Assembly: GCA_937893415.1 (NCBI GenBank)
Contig: CALBWZ010000270.1
Location: forward strand, 1 to 7,056
Source: an uncultured Comamonadaceae bacterium
Lineage (GTDB): Bacteria; Pseudomonadota; Gammaproteobacteria; Burkholderiales; Burkholderiaceae_C
Direction of reading: 5' to 3'
DNA length: 7,056 nt
A model generated the notes under the pieces. That model was not told the origin of the DNA. It saw only the letters and a program-made list of their open reading frames with translations, and searched no databases. Position numbers and translations under genes: made by a program. Below, piece after piece: positions 1 through 5,364 of this stretch (positions within the stretch are counted from its first letter, which is position 1; each line of letters opens with the position of its first letter).

Positions 1-150
1 GGCAAGGGTTTTCTCACCGCCGTATTGCCAGACTGGCAACTACCGACGCCGACCATTTGGTGCGTCACACCAGGCAGGCGCCTGCTTCCTTCGCGCACGG
101 TGGTGTTTATTGACATGCTGCGTGATGCCCTGCAAGCTCACGTCAGTTAG
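1..150 (+). CDS. LysR-family transcriptional regulator, C-terminal fragment
   Basis: The frame is open from the first base to a TAG at 148-150 and gives 49 residues. The pattern VLPDWQLPTPTIWCVTP, then RRLLPSRTVVFIDMLRDAL, matches the end of the substrate-binding domain of LysR-type regulators, where a final strand and helix follow the 'lP..w..p...iw.vyp..r.lp.kvr.fidfl' pattern. The DNA-binding N-terminus lies outside the window, so neither effector nor targets can be deduced. LysR regulators often control adjacent genes, usually divergent ones; here the next gene lies 112 bases downstream on the same strand, so regulation of it is only a guess. The family call rests on a short tail and is fairly but not fully secure. 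Confidence 0.75.
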   Translation, partial: GKGFLTAVLPDWQLPTPTIWCVTPGRRLLPSRTVVFIDMLRDALQAHVS

Positions 151-262
151 GGGAAAACTGCCAATACATCGGCACCTGGCGCGGATGTGAGACAGTGACG
201 GCATGGAGCCTCAGCAGTTCAAGCTGCTGGTAAAGCTGGGAGGTAAAGCGGTGTAAATTGCT
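151..262 (+). other. Intergenic leader with hairpin and 17-codon mini-ORF
   Basis: This gap separates the LysR fragment from the dehydrogenase gene. It holds an inverted repeat CAGCAG (212-217) / CTGCTG (224-229) with a 6-base loop and no T-run, so it is not a convincing intrinsic terminator. A small frame, ATG 203 to TAA 254-256, encodes MEPQQFKLLVKLGGKAV. It lies in the same frame as the dehydrogenase and is separated from its GTG by two codons. A Shine-Dalgarno-like GGGAGGT at 238-244 is 18 bases before that GTG, further than usual. No clear sigma-70 promoter was seen. Confidence 0.35.
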
Positions 263-1255
263 GTGACAAAGCAATACCATCCTGTTGAACAACCATCTAA
301 CCGACCACCATGTATGAATGAACTACACGTGCCACACGACTGGCTAGCCCTCGACCCATTGCCCCACATAGGTTTTATTGGCGTTGGCAATATGGGGTTG
401 GGCATGCTCACACGCTGGCGAGCACTAGGCGGCCCAGCTGTCGTGCACGACATAGACCCCGTTCGAACCACGCAAGCGCAGGCCTTGGGTGCTGTCGCTG
501 TAGACAGCCCCGCCGCGGTTGCTGGGGCCTTGCCCGCTGGGGGTTTGTTGGTGGTGTGTGTGGTCAACGCTGACGATTGCCGCGATGTGCTGTGGGGCGA
601 CAAAGGGGCTGCGCCTGCGATGAAGTCCCAGCAAACGGTGTTGCTCACACCTACTTTGAGCCCGGATGACGTGTGTGACTTTGCGCGTCAGCTGGGTGAG
701 CAAGGTGTGCACTTGATTGACGCGCCCATGTCGGGCGGGCCTGTTCGTGCCGCAAAGGGCACCATGAGCCTGATGGTGGCCGGGCCAACGCGCCACGCTT
801 GGTGGCCTGTATTGCAACGCTTGGCGAACCCCGTGTTTGATTTGGGCGACGTGGTGGGCGATGGCGCCAAAACAAAATTGGTGAATAACTTGTTGGCGGG
901 TATCCATCTGGTTGCCGCCGCACAAGTGATGACCATGGCGCAAAAAATGGCCTTGGACCCTAGGCGCACGTTGGCGGTGATAGAGCAGTCAAGTGGACAA
1001 AGTTGGATTGCCTCTGAGCGTTTACACCGCGTGTTGAATGGCGACAGTGCAACGCTGGCGCACATGGGTTTGCTGGCCAAAGACACGGCTTTGGCGGTTG
1101 CCGCTGGTAGGGCTGTAGGCTATGCGTCAGAGCTGGGCATGTCCGCGCAAGTCGCGTTTGCACAAGCGCTGACGCAAGGTTTGGCGCAGGCAGACGACAG
1201 CGCTATGTGGGCTTTCATGCACACCTTGGCTGATGAGAAAGACCCCGCCAGCTGA
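263..1255 (+). CDS. NAD(P)-dependent oxidoreductase, 3-hydroxyisobutyrate dehydrogenase family
   Basis: This beta-hydroxyacid dehydrogenase should oxidise a small beta-hydroxy acid with NAD(P)+ in the cytoplasm. The dinucleotide motif GFIGVGNMG is at residues 37-45 and the end of the second strand carries HDID (62-65), whose acidic residues hint at NAD preference. The substrate-binding signature DAPMSGGPVRAAKGT spans 153-167. The catalytic-lysine motif GDGAKTKLVNN spans 199-209, with K205 the likely catalytic lysine and N209 its partner. A conserved KD lies at 274-275. The 330-residue frame begins with GTG after an in-frame TAA. About 33 residues precede the Rossmann motif, while relatives begin only a few residues before it, so the true start may be ATG 314 (residue 18) or TTG 359; none has a well-placed ribosome site. 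The substrate is unknown: 3-hydroxyisobutyrate, tartronate semialdehyde and threonate enzymes share this fold. Confidence 0.88.
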   Translation: MTKQYHPVEQPSNRPPCMNELHVPHDWLALDPLPHIGFIGVGNMGLGMLTRWRALGGPAVVHDIDPVRTTQAQALGAVAVDSPAAVAGALPAGGLLVVCVVNADDCRDVLWGDKGAAPAMKSQQTVLLTPTLSPDDVCDFARQLGEQGVHLIDAPMSGGPVRAAKGTMSLMVAGPTRHAWWPVLQRLANPVFDLGDVVGDGAKTKLVNNLLAGIHLVAAAQVMTMAQKMALDPRRTLAVIEQSSGQSWIASERLHRVLNGDSATLAHMGLLAKDTALAVAAGRAVGYASELGMSAQVAFAQALTQGLAQADDSAMWAFMHTLADEKDPAS

Positions 1256-1453
1256 GCCAAACTTCACCAGCGTGTGGTGTAAACCATACATGGCAGCGCT
1301 GCTATAGCTGCTGCCAGACCGCAGCTGCAACTGGGGGACACGCTTGGTTGGAATCTACAAGTCAAATAGCGCAGGCTTTTTATACAGCTGTTTGGTATAC
1401 AAAAAGTATTTTTTTGTTGGGTTCACACCAGCCTGTCGCTTTCTAAGATTTTA
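1256..1453 (+). promoter_or_regulatory. Intergenic region with overlapping hairpins and AT-rich upstream region of the MATE gene
   Basis: The left half holds small inverted repeats: CACCA/TGGTG at 1265-1269/1275-1279, GGCAGC/GCTGCC at 1292-1297/1310-1315, and AGCTGC/GCAGCT at 1306-1311/1321-1326. The last two share bases 1306-1315, so they would be mutually exclusive if transcribed. None is followed by a T-run. The right half (1377-1415) is AT-rich, with TATACA at 1381-1386 and again at 1396-1401, each a passable -10 hexamer. Neither has a good -35 at normal spacing. The region probably carries the promoter of the MATE gene, but no single promoter can be fixed. Confidence 0.35.
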
Positions 1454-2785
1454 ATGACGCCTCAACACCTGCTTATCAGCGGACCTATTTTGCCGACCAT
1501 GTTGCGCATGAGTTGGCCCAACATGATCGCCATGCTGGCAACGGCTGTGGTCACCATTGCCGAGACCATGTATGTGGGCCAGCTTGGTACCGCGCCTTTG
1601 GCGGGTATGGCGTTGGTATTTCCTGTCGTCATGCTGCAGCACATGCTGTCAGCCGGCGGTATTGGCGGGGGCATCAGTGCAACGATCAGCCGAGCCATGG
1701 GCGCCCAAGACACAGCTAGAGCGCAGGCACTGGCTTGGCATGGTTGTGTGTTGTGTTTGTCCTTTGGGGTGTTGTTTACTGTCTTGTTGACGCTGGGTAT
1801 AGGTGCCTTTTTAAATATTCTGGGTGGCCAAGCCGATGCGGTGGAGTCGGCTGTGCACTATGCCTATGTTGCTTTTGGTGGGTGCACTGGGATTTGGTTA
1901 ACCAATGGTTTTGCCTCTGTGTTGCGCGCCACAGGCGATATGCGCACACCATCGGCCACGTTGATGGTGATAGCGGTGGTTCAAGTGCTGCTCAGTGGCG
2001 CTTTAGGCTTGGGTTGGGGGCCATTTCCACGTTTGGGTATGGCCGGTGTGGCAAGTGGATTGGCGTTGGCGTATGCGGGTGGGGCTGTATTTTTAGGCTG
2101 GCGGCTCACGCGCGCTCAGGCCCCACTGAGGCTGGCACCACAAACCAAGTTGGCGTGGCCTTACTTTCAAGCCATTTTAAAAATTGGCGGCTTGGGTTCC
2201 TTGTCTTCCATTCAAAATGTGTTGTACGTGCTGATCGTCACGCGGCTGGTTGCTGGCTTTGGGACTGAGGCATTAGCTGGTTACGGTATTGGTTCACGCT
2301 TGGAGTTTTTGCTGGTGCCTATTACCTTTGCCATTGGTGTGAGTGCTGCACCGCTGGTGGGCATGGCGTTGGGTGCCGGTTTGGTTGCGCGTGCGCGGCG
2401 CGTTGCATGGACGGGCGCGGCTTTGGCGGTGCTTATTTTGGCGCCTATAGGTTTTACGGTGGCGCTGTGGCCCAACCTGTGGAGTGGGCTATTCACGGAT
2501 GACACCGTCACACTTGGCGTCGCAGCGGCTTACTTTCAGTGGGTGGGCCCTGTGTATATTTTCTTTGGTGCAGGTCTGGCTTTGTACTTTGCGGCGCTGG
2601 GTGCTGGCAAGTTGGTTGGCCCCGTTTTGGTCGCTACATTGCGTTTGTGTATCGTGGCAGTGGGTGGGTGGTGGCTGCTTAGGTACGGTGCAGATGCGTC
2701 AGACATGTTTGCACTGATAGGCGTTGCCATGGTTGTTTATGGCGTCTGTACAGCTTGGTCGGTGTGGCGCACACCGTGGCAGTAA
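1454..2785 (+). CDS. MATE-family multidrug efflux transporter
   Basis: This is an inner-membrane antiporter of the MATE (MatE) family, whose members expel cationic drugs and metabolites in exchange for Na+ or H+. At 443 residues it has the usual family length and is almost entirely hydrophobic segments, consistent with twelve transmembrane helices. The two MatE repeats are visible. The first has the typical N-terminal pattern with GPIL (10-13), the WPN of TM1 (21-23) and GQLGTAPLAGMAL (42-54). The second carries the matching AGFGTEALAGYGIGSR near 267-282. The loop motif RATGDMRTP at 158-166 is typical. The ATG at 1454 is chosen because the family begins a few residues before 'GPI...'; the ribosome site is weak (TAAG at 1444-1447). 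The gene ends 13 bases from the stop of the convergent chaC-like gene. Substrate and coupling ion cannot be read from the sequence. Confidence 0.93.
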   Translation: MTPQHLLISGPILPTMLRMSWPNMIAMLATAVVTIAETMYVGQLGTAPLAGMALVFPVVMLQHMLSAGGIGGGISATISRAMGAQDTARAQALAWHGCVLCLSFGVLFTVLLTLGIGAFLNILGGQADAVESAVHYAYVAFGGCTGIWLTNGFASVLRATGDMRTPSATLMVIAVVQVLLSGALGLGWGPFPRLGMAGVASGLALAYAGGAVFLGWRLTRAQAPLRLAPQTKLAWPYFQAILKIGGLGSLSSIQNVLYVLIVTRLVAGFGTEALAGYGIGSRLEFLLVPITFAIGVSAAPLVGMALGAGLVARARRVAWTGAALAVLILAPIGFTVALWPNLWSGLFTDDTVTLGVAAAYFQWVGPVYIFFGAGLALYFAALGAGKLVGPVLVATLRLCIVAVGGWWLLRYGADASDMFALIGVAMVVYGVCTAWSVWRTPWQ

Positions 2786-2793
2786 GCACTTAC
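2782..2793. repeat. Short dyad between convergent stops
   Basis: GTAAG (2782-2786) and CTTAC (2789-2793) form a 5-bp inverted repeat with a 2-base centre across the MATE stop codon. It occupies nearly all of the 13-base gap between the two convergent genes. Without a GC-rich stem or T-run it is a poor terminator, so read-through from either side producing antisense RNA is possible. Confidence 0.25.
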
Positions 2794-2798
2794 AAATC

Positions 2799-3524
2799 TC
2801 ACAGGCAAGCCACACGCTGGCGTAAACCGTGAATGTAGTCGTCTTGAATGCCAAGGGCGCGCAGTTGCTCGTCTAGCTGGTTGAGGTAGTCGCGGTTGGG
2901 ACCCAAGTAGCCGCCGGCACAAGCCACCACTGCGGCGGTCTCGTCAAGGCTAAAGTCTTGCACGTAGTTGCTGTGCGCTGGGTTGCCCGCAAACACAAGG
3001 CCTTGCACATCACCTTGCGGTGTGTGCAGTGTGAATAACATTGGACAGTAGCCACCCCTGAGCATTTCTCGCCGCCACAAGAGTGTGGTTTCTTGCTCGA
3101 CTTGGTCGGGCGCAATGCGAAACGCCAGCCCTTCGCATACATGCGCTGTGCTGGGCATGATGGACAGCACCAAGCCTGGCTGCTCTGGCGTGCCCCTGCC
3201 AGACATGACTTGGTAGTTAAACACACGCCGATAGCCCGTCAGTTGGGCGTGTCTCACTTCTGCGAAGTAAATGGCTGGGTCCCACATCAGTGAGCCATAG
3301 GCAAACACCCATACGTCTTGATCAAGCTTGATGGCCTCTAACGTGGCGCACCGCGACGCTTCGCGCTCGTTCTCAGAGATACACCAGCCATCGGTGGCGC
3401 CCATCGCACGAACACGCACATCCCATTGCGCCAACACCTGAGGTGTGACGCGCACCTTGGACTCAGCGATTGGTATGAGGCGATCTTTTAAGTGTGGTAC
3501 ATGCACAAATGGATTGTTGTCCAT
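2799..3524 (-). CDS. chaC: ChaC-type glutathione-specific gamma-glutamylcyclotransferase
   Basis: The enzyme cleaves glutathione to 5-oxoproline and Cys-Gly in the cytoplasm. Counting from the chosen start, the substrate-binding loop YGSL is at 76-79 within VFAYGSLMWDP. GYRRVFNY (97-104) and the following RGTPEQPG (110-117) are characteristic of the ChaC branch rather than of GGACT or AIG2-type members. The catalytic glutamate is most likely E153 in WRREM (150-154). The protein is 241 residues, close to bacterial ChaC proteins but with roughly 70 residues ahead of YGSL. The ATG at 3522-3524 is preferred over upstream in-frame ATGs because a strong Shine-Dalgarno GGGGGA lies 7 bases before it and the extra 34 upstream residues look non-coding. 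It is convergent with the MATE gene and divergent from the 120-residue gene. The nested palindromes upstream may regulate it. Confidence 0.92.
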   Translation of the reverse strand: MDNNPFVHVPHLKDRLIPIAESKVRVTPQVLAQWDVRVRAMGATDGWCISENEREASRCATLEAIKLDQDVWVFAYGSLMWDPAIYFAEVRHAQLTGYRRVFNYQVMSGRGTPEQPGLVLSIMPSTAHVCEGLAFRIAPDQVEQETTLLWRREMLRGGYCPMLFTLHTPQGDVQGLVFAGNPAHSNYVQDFSLDETAAVVACAGGYLGPNRDYLNQLDEQLRALGIQDDYIHGLRQRVACL

Positions 3525-3531
3525 TGAATTT

Positions 3532-3537
3532 TCCCCC
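3532..3537 (-). promoter_or_regulatory. Ribosome binding site of the chaC-like gene
   Basis: On the minus strand GGGGGA ends 7 bases before the ATG at 3524. It is one of the better ribosome sites in the window and decides the start against the in-frame ATGs further upstream, up to 3626. Confidence 0.6.
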
Positions 3538-3557
3538 AAGGCGTGTATTGTGCAAAC

Positions 3558-3593
3558 GCTGCTGGTATGTACCATGTTGCAACATGCAGCAGC
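3558..3593. repeat. Nested palindromes upstream of the chaC-like gene
   Basis: Three dyads are packed into 36 bases. The outer arms are GCTGCTG (3558-3564) and CAGCAGC (3587-3593). Inside lie TGGTA-TG-TACCA (3563-3574) and a perfect 14-bp palindrome CATGTTGCAACATG (3573-3586). The cluster starts 33 bases upstream of the chaC-like ATG, where an operator or a structured 5' leader would be expected. It could instead serve the divergent gene at 3744. No known regulator consensus was recognised. Confidence 0.45.
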
Positions 3594-3743
3594 CATCTCG
3601 TGCACCAGACAATCAGCATCAGACAACTGTTACTTGTTTGTATCATGCACTGGTCAATGCGCCTAGGTTCAGCGTATCTTTTTAGTCATTGCCTTGCGTG
3701 TTGAAAGGTTTCGCCGCAGTAGGCACTTCATGGATGAAATCAG

Positions 3744-4106
3744 ATGTCACACATACGCCTTGACTCGATTGCGCTGATCGACCTATCAGCTGAAGGTCAG
3801 GTGGTGGTGTCTGGCTCTCATGGCGGCGCCTCGGCAGCCAAGTTTGTGCTCGACCTAGGCGTCAAACCGCGGCTTGTATTTTTTAATGATGCAGGTGGCG
3901 GCAAGGATGACGCCGGCATTGTGGCGCTGGCCATGCTTGATGCAATCGGCGTGGCTTGCGCCGTCTACTCACACGAGTCAGCGCGAATAGGCGACGCCCA
4001 AGACGGCGTGGCCAATGGTGTGGTAACCCACGTCAACAGCCATGCGCGTGCACTGTGTATTGCGCCCTTTATGCAAGTTAATGATTGTATTTATAATTTA
4101 ATATGA
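3744..4106 (+). CDS. Conserved-looking small alpha/beta protein of unknown function
   Basis: This 120-residue product is soluble, with no signal peptide or membrane segment, and I cannot name its family. It alternates hydrophobic strands and helices and carries glycine-rich stretches that look like a binding fold: SGSHGG at 23-28, FFNDAGGGKDDAG at 46-58 and SARIGDAQDG at 79-88, then GVVTHVNSHA near 92-101. Such compact blocks and codon-like composition up to about residue 109 argue that the gene is real. The ATG at 3744 follows an in-frame TGA at 3735-3737 and has only a weak GGATGA-like ribosome site. The last ten residues, QVNDCIYNLI, lie in the AT-rich island, where base composition changes sharply, so the natural C-terminus may have been lost or replaced. 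It is divergent from chaC and convergent with the quinone oxidoreductase. Confidence 0.72.
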   Translation: MSHIRLDSIALIDLSAEGQVVVSGSHGGASAAKFVLDLGVKPRLVFFNDAGGGKDDAGIVALAMLDAIGVACAVYSHESARIGDAQDGVANGVVTHVNSHARALCIAPFMQVNDCIYNLI

Positions 4107-4170
4107 CAAAAATATCATAAGAATAAATGTTACCTGTTAAATTGTAATTTAATTGTATTTAAATATTGAT
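4081..4170. other. AT-rich island (about 14% GC)
   Basis: By count 13 of 90 bases are G or C, against clearly GC-rich flanks. The segment overlaps the last codons of the 120-residue gene and ends just before the stem-loop at 4175. It contains ATTGTATTTA twice (4084-4093 and 4152-4161), a related ATTGTAATTTA at 4141-4151, the dyad TTAAATT-GT-AATTTAA (4137-4152), the palindrome ATTTAAAT (4157-4164) and TATGA/TCATA (4102-4106/4115-4119). No open frame of note begins in it. It may be a remnant of foreign DNA or a site for an AT-binding protein. Confidence 0.6.
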
Positions 4171-4174
4171 TGGG

Positions 4175-4218
4175 CGGCACATCTGGCGTGGCGCATTAGC
4201 TGTGCCTCAGATGTGCCG
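4175..4218 (-). terminator. Long stem-loop downstream of the quinone oxidoreductase gene
   Basis: CGGCACATCTG (4175-4185) and CAGATGTGCCG (4208-4218) form a perfect 11-bp stem. Inside the 22-base loop GGCGC (4190-4194) can pair with GTGCC (4202-4206) through one G-U, extending the structure. It starts 7 bases after the TAA of the minus-strand gene. On that strand it is followed by CCCAATCAATATTTAAAT, which is AT-rich but lacks a true T-run, so it is terminator-like rather than textbook. It could also be an RNA-stabilising 3' hairpin, or act in both directions between the convergent genes. Confidence 0.5.
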
Positions 4219-4225
4219 TCGTTGG

Positions 4226-5230
4226 TTATTGGACGGGGTTGGTCAACACCAGTTTCCCCATCACACCGCGTTGGCTCATGATGTCGAACGCTTGCATCAG
4301 GTCTGTCATGGGCAGGCTTTGGGCCACTGGCGGCTTGATGGTGCCAGTTTGTGCCCACTGCAACAACTCAGCCATCATGTCCGCGTTGGCTGTGGGCTCG
4401 CGTTTGGCAAACTCACCCCAAAACACACCCACGATTGAGGCGCCTTTGAGCAAGGCTAGATTCAAGGGCAACGCCGGTATGGGGCCGCTGGCAAAGCCCA
4501 CCACCAAGTAGCGACCGCGCCAAGCAATAGAGCGAAAAGCGGGTTCGGCGTAATCACCGCCTATAGGGTCGTACACAATATTTGGCGCTGTGCTGTTGTT
4601 GCCGGCACATGCCGCTTTGATGGCATCTCGCAGGCCATCTGTAGGTGTGTGCTGTGTGTAATTGATGGTGGCATCGGCACCAAGTTCGGTACAAAATTGG
4701 CACTTCGCATCGCTGGAGGCCGCCGCAATCACGTAAGCCCCTTTGGCTTTGGCAATTTGTATGGCAGAGCTGCCCACCCCGCCAGCTGCGCCCAGTATGA
4801 GTACGGTGTCGCCAGCCTTGATCTGACCTCTGTCAATCAAGGCGTGGTGAGAGGTGGCGTAGGCCATGATGAAGGCGGCTGCATCGGCCATGGGAAAGCC
4901 CGGGGGGAACGGTAGGCACATGGCCGCTTTGGCTGCGGTGTGTGTGGCAAATGCGCCAGTACCTGCCAAACAAGCTACGGCTTGACCCACTTGCAAGTGC
5001 GTGACCTCGCTGCCCACTTGTGTGATGGTGCCGGCAAACTCTGCCCCCGGTACAAACGGTGTGGGTGGCTTAATTTGGTACTTGTTTTGTACCATGAGGA
5101 TGTCTGGAAAATTGAGACTTGCAGCGGCAATGGCCACCACCACCTCATCGGCCGCTGGTTGCGGATCTGGGAGATCTCGCCATACCAAAGAGTCAACACC
5201 AGTGGGGTTATCGCATTGCCAAGCTTGCAT
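4226..5230 (-). CDS. NADPH:quinone oxidoreductase family protein (zinc-independent MDR)
   Basis: This medium-chain dehydrogenase/reductase of the quinone oxidoreductase branch would reduce quinones or other alpha,beta-unsaturated carbonyls with NADPH in the cytoplasm. Its 334 residues match the family. The GroES-like N-terminal domain carries [14 protein letters not shown] (38-51) and PGAEFAG (61-67). The Rossmann domain has [20 protein letters not shown] at 145-164, with the AAGGVG nucleotide motif at 148-153, and YDPIGG at 210-215. The cysteine and histidine ligands of zinc alcohol dehydrogenases are absent. The ATG at 5230 is supported by an AAGGA ribosome site 7 bases upstream on its strand. 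It is divergent from surE across 134 bases and ends just before a strong stem-loop. The true substrate is unknown; this branch also includes enoyl reductase-like and crotonyl-CoA reductase-like members. Confidence 0.9.
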   Translation of the reverse strand: MQAWQCDNPTGVDSLVWRDLPDPQPAADEVVVAIAAASLNFPDILMVQNKYQIKPPTPFVPGAEFAGTITQVGSEVTHLQVGQAVACLAGTGAFATHTAAKAAMCLPFPPGFPMADAAAFIMAYATSHHALIDRGQIKAGDTVLILGAAGGVGSSAIQIAKAKGAYVIAAASSDAKCQFCTELGADATINYTQHTPTDGLRDAIKAACAGNNSTAPNIVYDPIGGDYAEPAFRSIAWRGRYLVVGFASGPIPALPLNLALLKGASIVGVFWGEFAKREPTANADMMAELLQWAQTGTIKPPVAQSLPMTDLMQAFDIMSQRGVMGKLVLTNPVQ

Positions 5231-5237
5231 GGTTTAG

Positions 5238-5242
5238 TCCTT
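5238..5242 (-). promoter_or_regulatory. Ribosome binding site of the quinone oxidoreductase gene
   Basis: On the minus strand AAGGA, within AAAAAAGGA, ends 7 bases before the ATG at 5230. This is good spacing and supports that start. Confidence 0.6.
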
Positions 5243-5251
5243 TTTTAGCGC

Positions 5252-5276
5252 GTCACAACAACTGTGTCACTACAAC
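5252..5276. repeat. Direct repeat in the divergent quinone oxidoreductase/surE region
   Basis: GTCACAACAAC (5252-5262) and GTCACTACAAC (5266-5276) differ at one position and are 14 bases apart start to start. They lie 22 to 46 bases upstream of the minus-strand gene, inside its probable leader or promoter. Tandem sites of this sort can bind a regulator, but a chance repeat is possible. A TATTAT hexamer on the minus strand (5282-5287) next to them could serve as a -10 for that gene, without a clear -35. Confidence 0.35.
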
Positions 5277-5320
5277 GTTTCATAATAGTGTGCTGTTGGT
5301 CGGCTGCGTGTTGCGAGGGT

Positions 5321-5334
5321 GTCGCTGCAGCGAC
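5321..5334. promoter_or_regulatory. 14-bp palindrome upstream of surE, possible operator
   Basis: GTCGCTGCAGCGAC is a perfect 14-bp palindrome that starts 44 bases before the surE ATG. It ends 19 bases before the TACAAT hexamer, so it would overlap the -35 position of a promoter using that hexamer. A dimeric regulator bound there could block or replace -35 recognition. It could also be a 5-bp hairpin with a TGCA loop. No matching regulator is known to me. Confidence 0.4.
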
Positions 5335-5353
5335 CGCTTGTTGGTAATGGCTC

Positions 5354-5359
5354 TACAAT
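5354..5359 (+). promoter_or_regulatory. Candidate -10 element of surE
   Basis: TACAAT matches five of six bases of the sigma-70 -10 consensus. It ends 5 bases before the surE ATG, so transcription from it would begin at or next to that codon and give a leaderless or nearly leaderless mRNA. No good -35 hexamer is found 16-18 bases upstream, which limits confidence. Confidence 0.35.
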
Positions 5360-5364
5360 TTACT

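Noticed and set aside
425..943. 172-residue minus-strand frame inside the dehydrogenase gene
   Set aside because: It is antisense to a gene with clear family motifs and has a His/Arg-rich composition typical of a shadow frame.
1735..2268. 177-residue plus-strand frame inside the MATE gene
   Set aside because: It is an alternative frame of a recognisable transporter, rich in Trp, Cys and Gly, with no motif of its own.
2782..2793. GTAAG/CTTAC as a bidirectional terminator
   Set aside because: A 5-bp AT-containing stem with a 2-base centre and no T-run is unlikely to terminate transcription.
3525..3626. 34-residue N-terminal extension of the ChaC-like protein
   Set aside because: The extension has no ribosome site and a cysteine-rich, random-looking composition, while ATG 3524 has a strong well-spaced GGGGGA.
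4081..4170. AT-rich island as a CRISPR leader or replication origin
   Set aside because: No repeat-spacer units, DnaA boxes or iteron arrays were found; the small repeats are too few and irregular.
5119..5364. Extension of the surE frame upstream to an ATG at 5119
   Set aside because: The extra 82 residues lie over the divergent quinone oxidoreductase gene and do not resemble SurE, whose proteins begin at the ILLSNDDGY strand.
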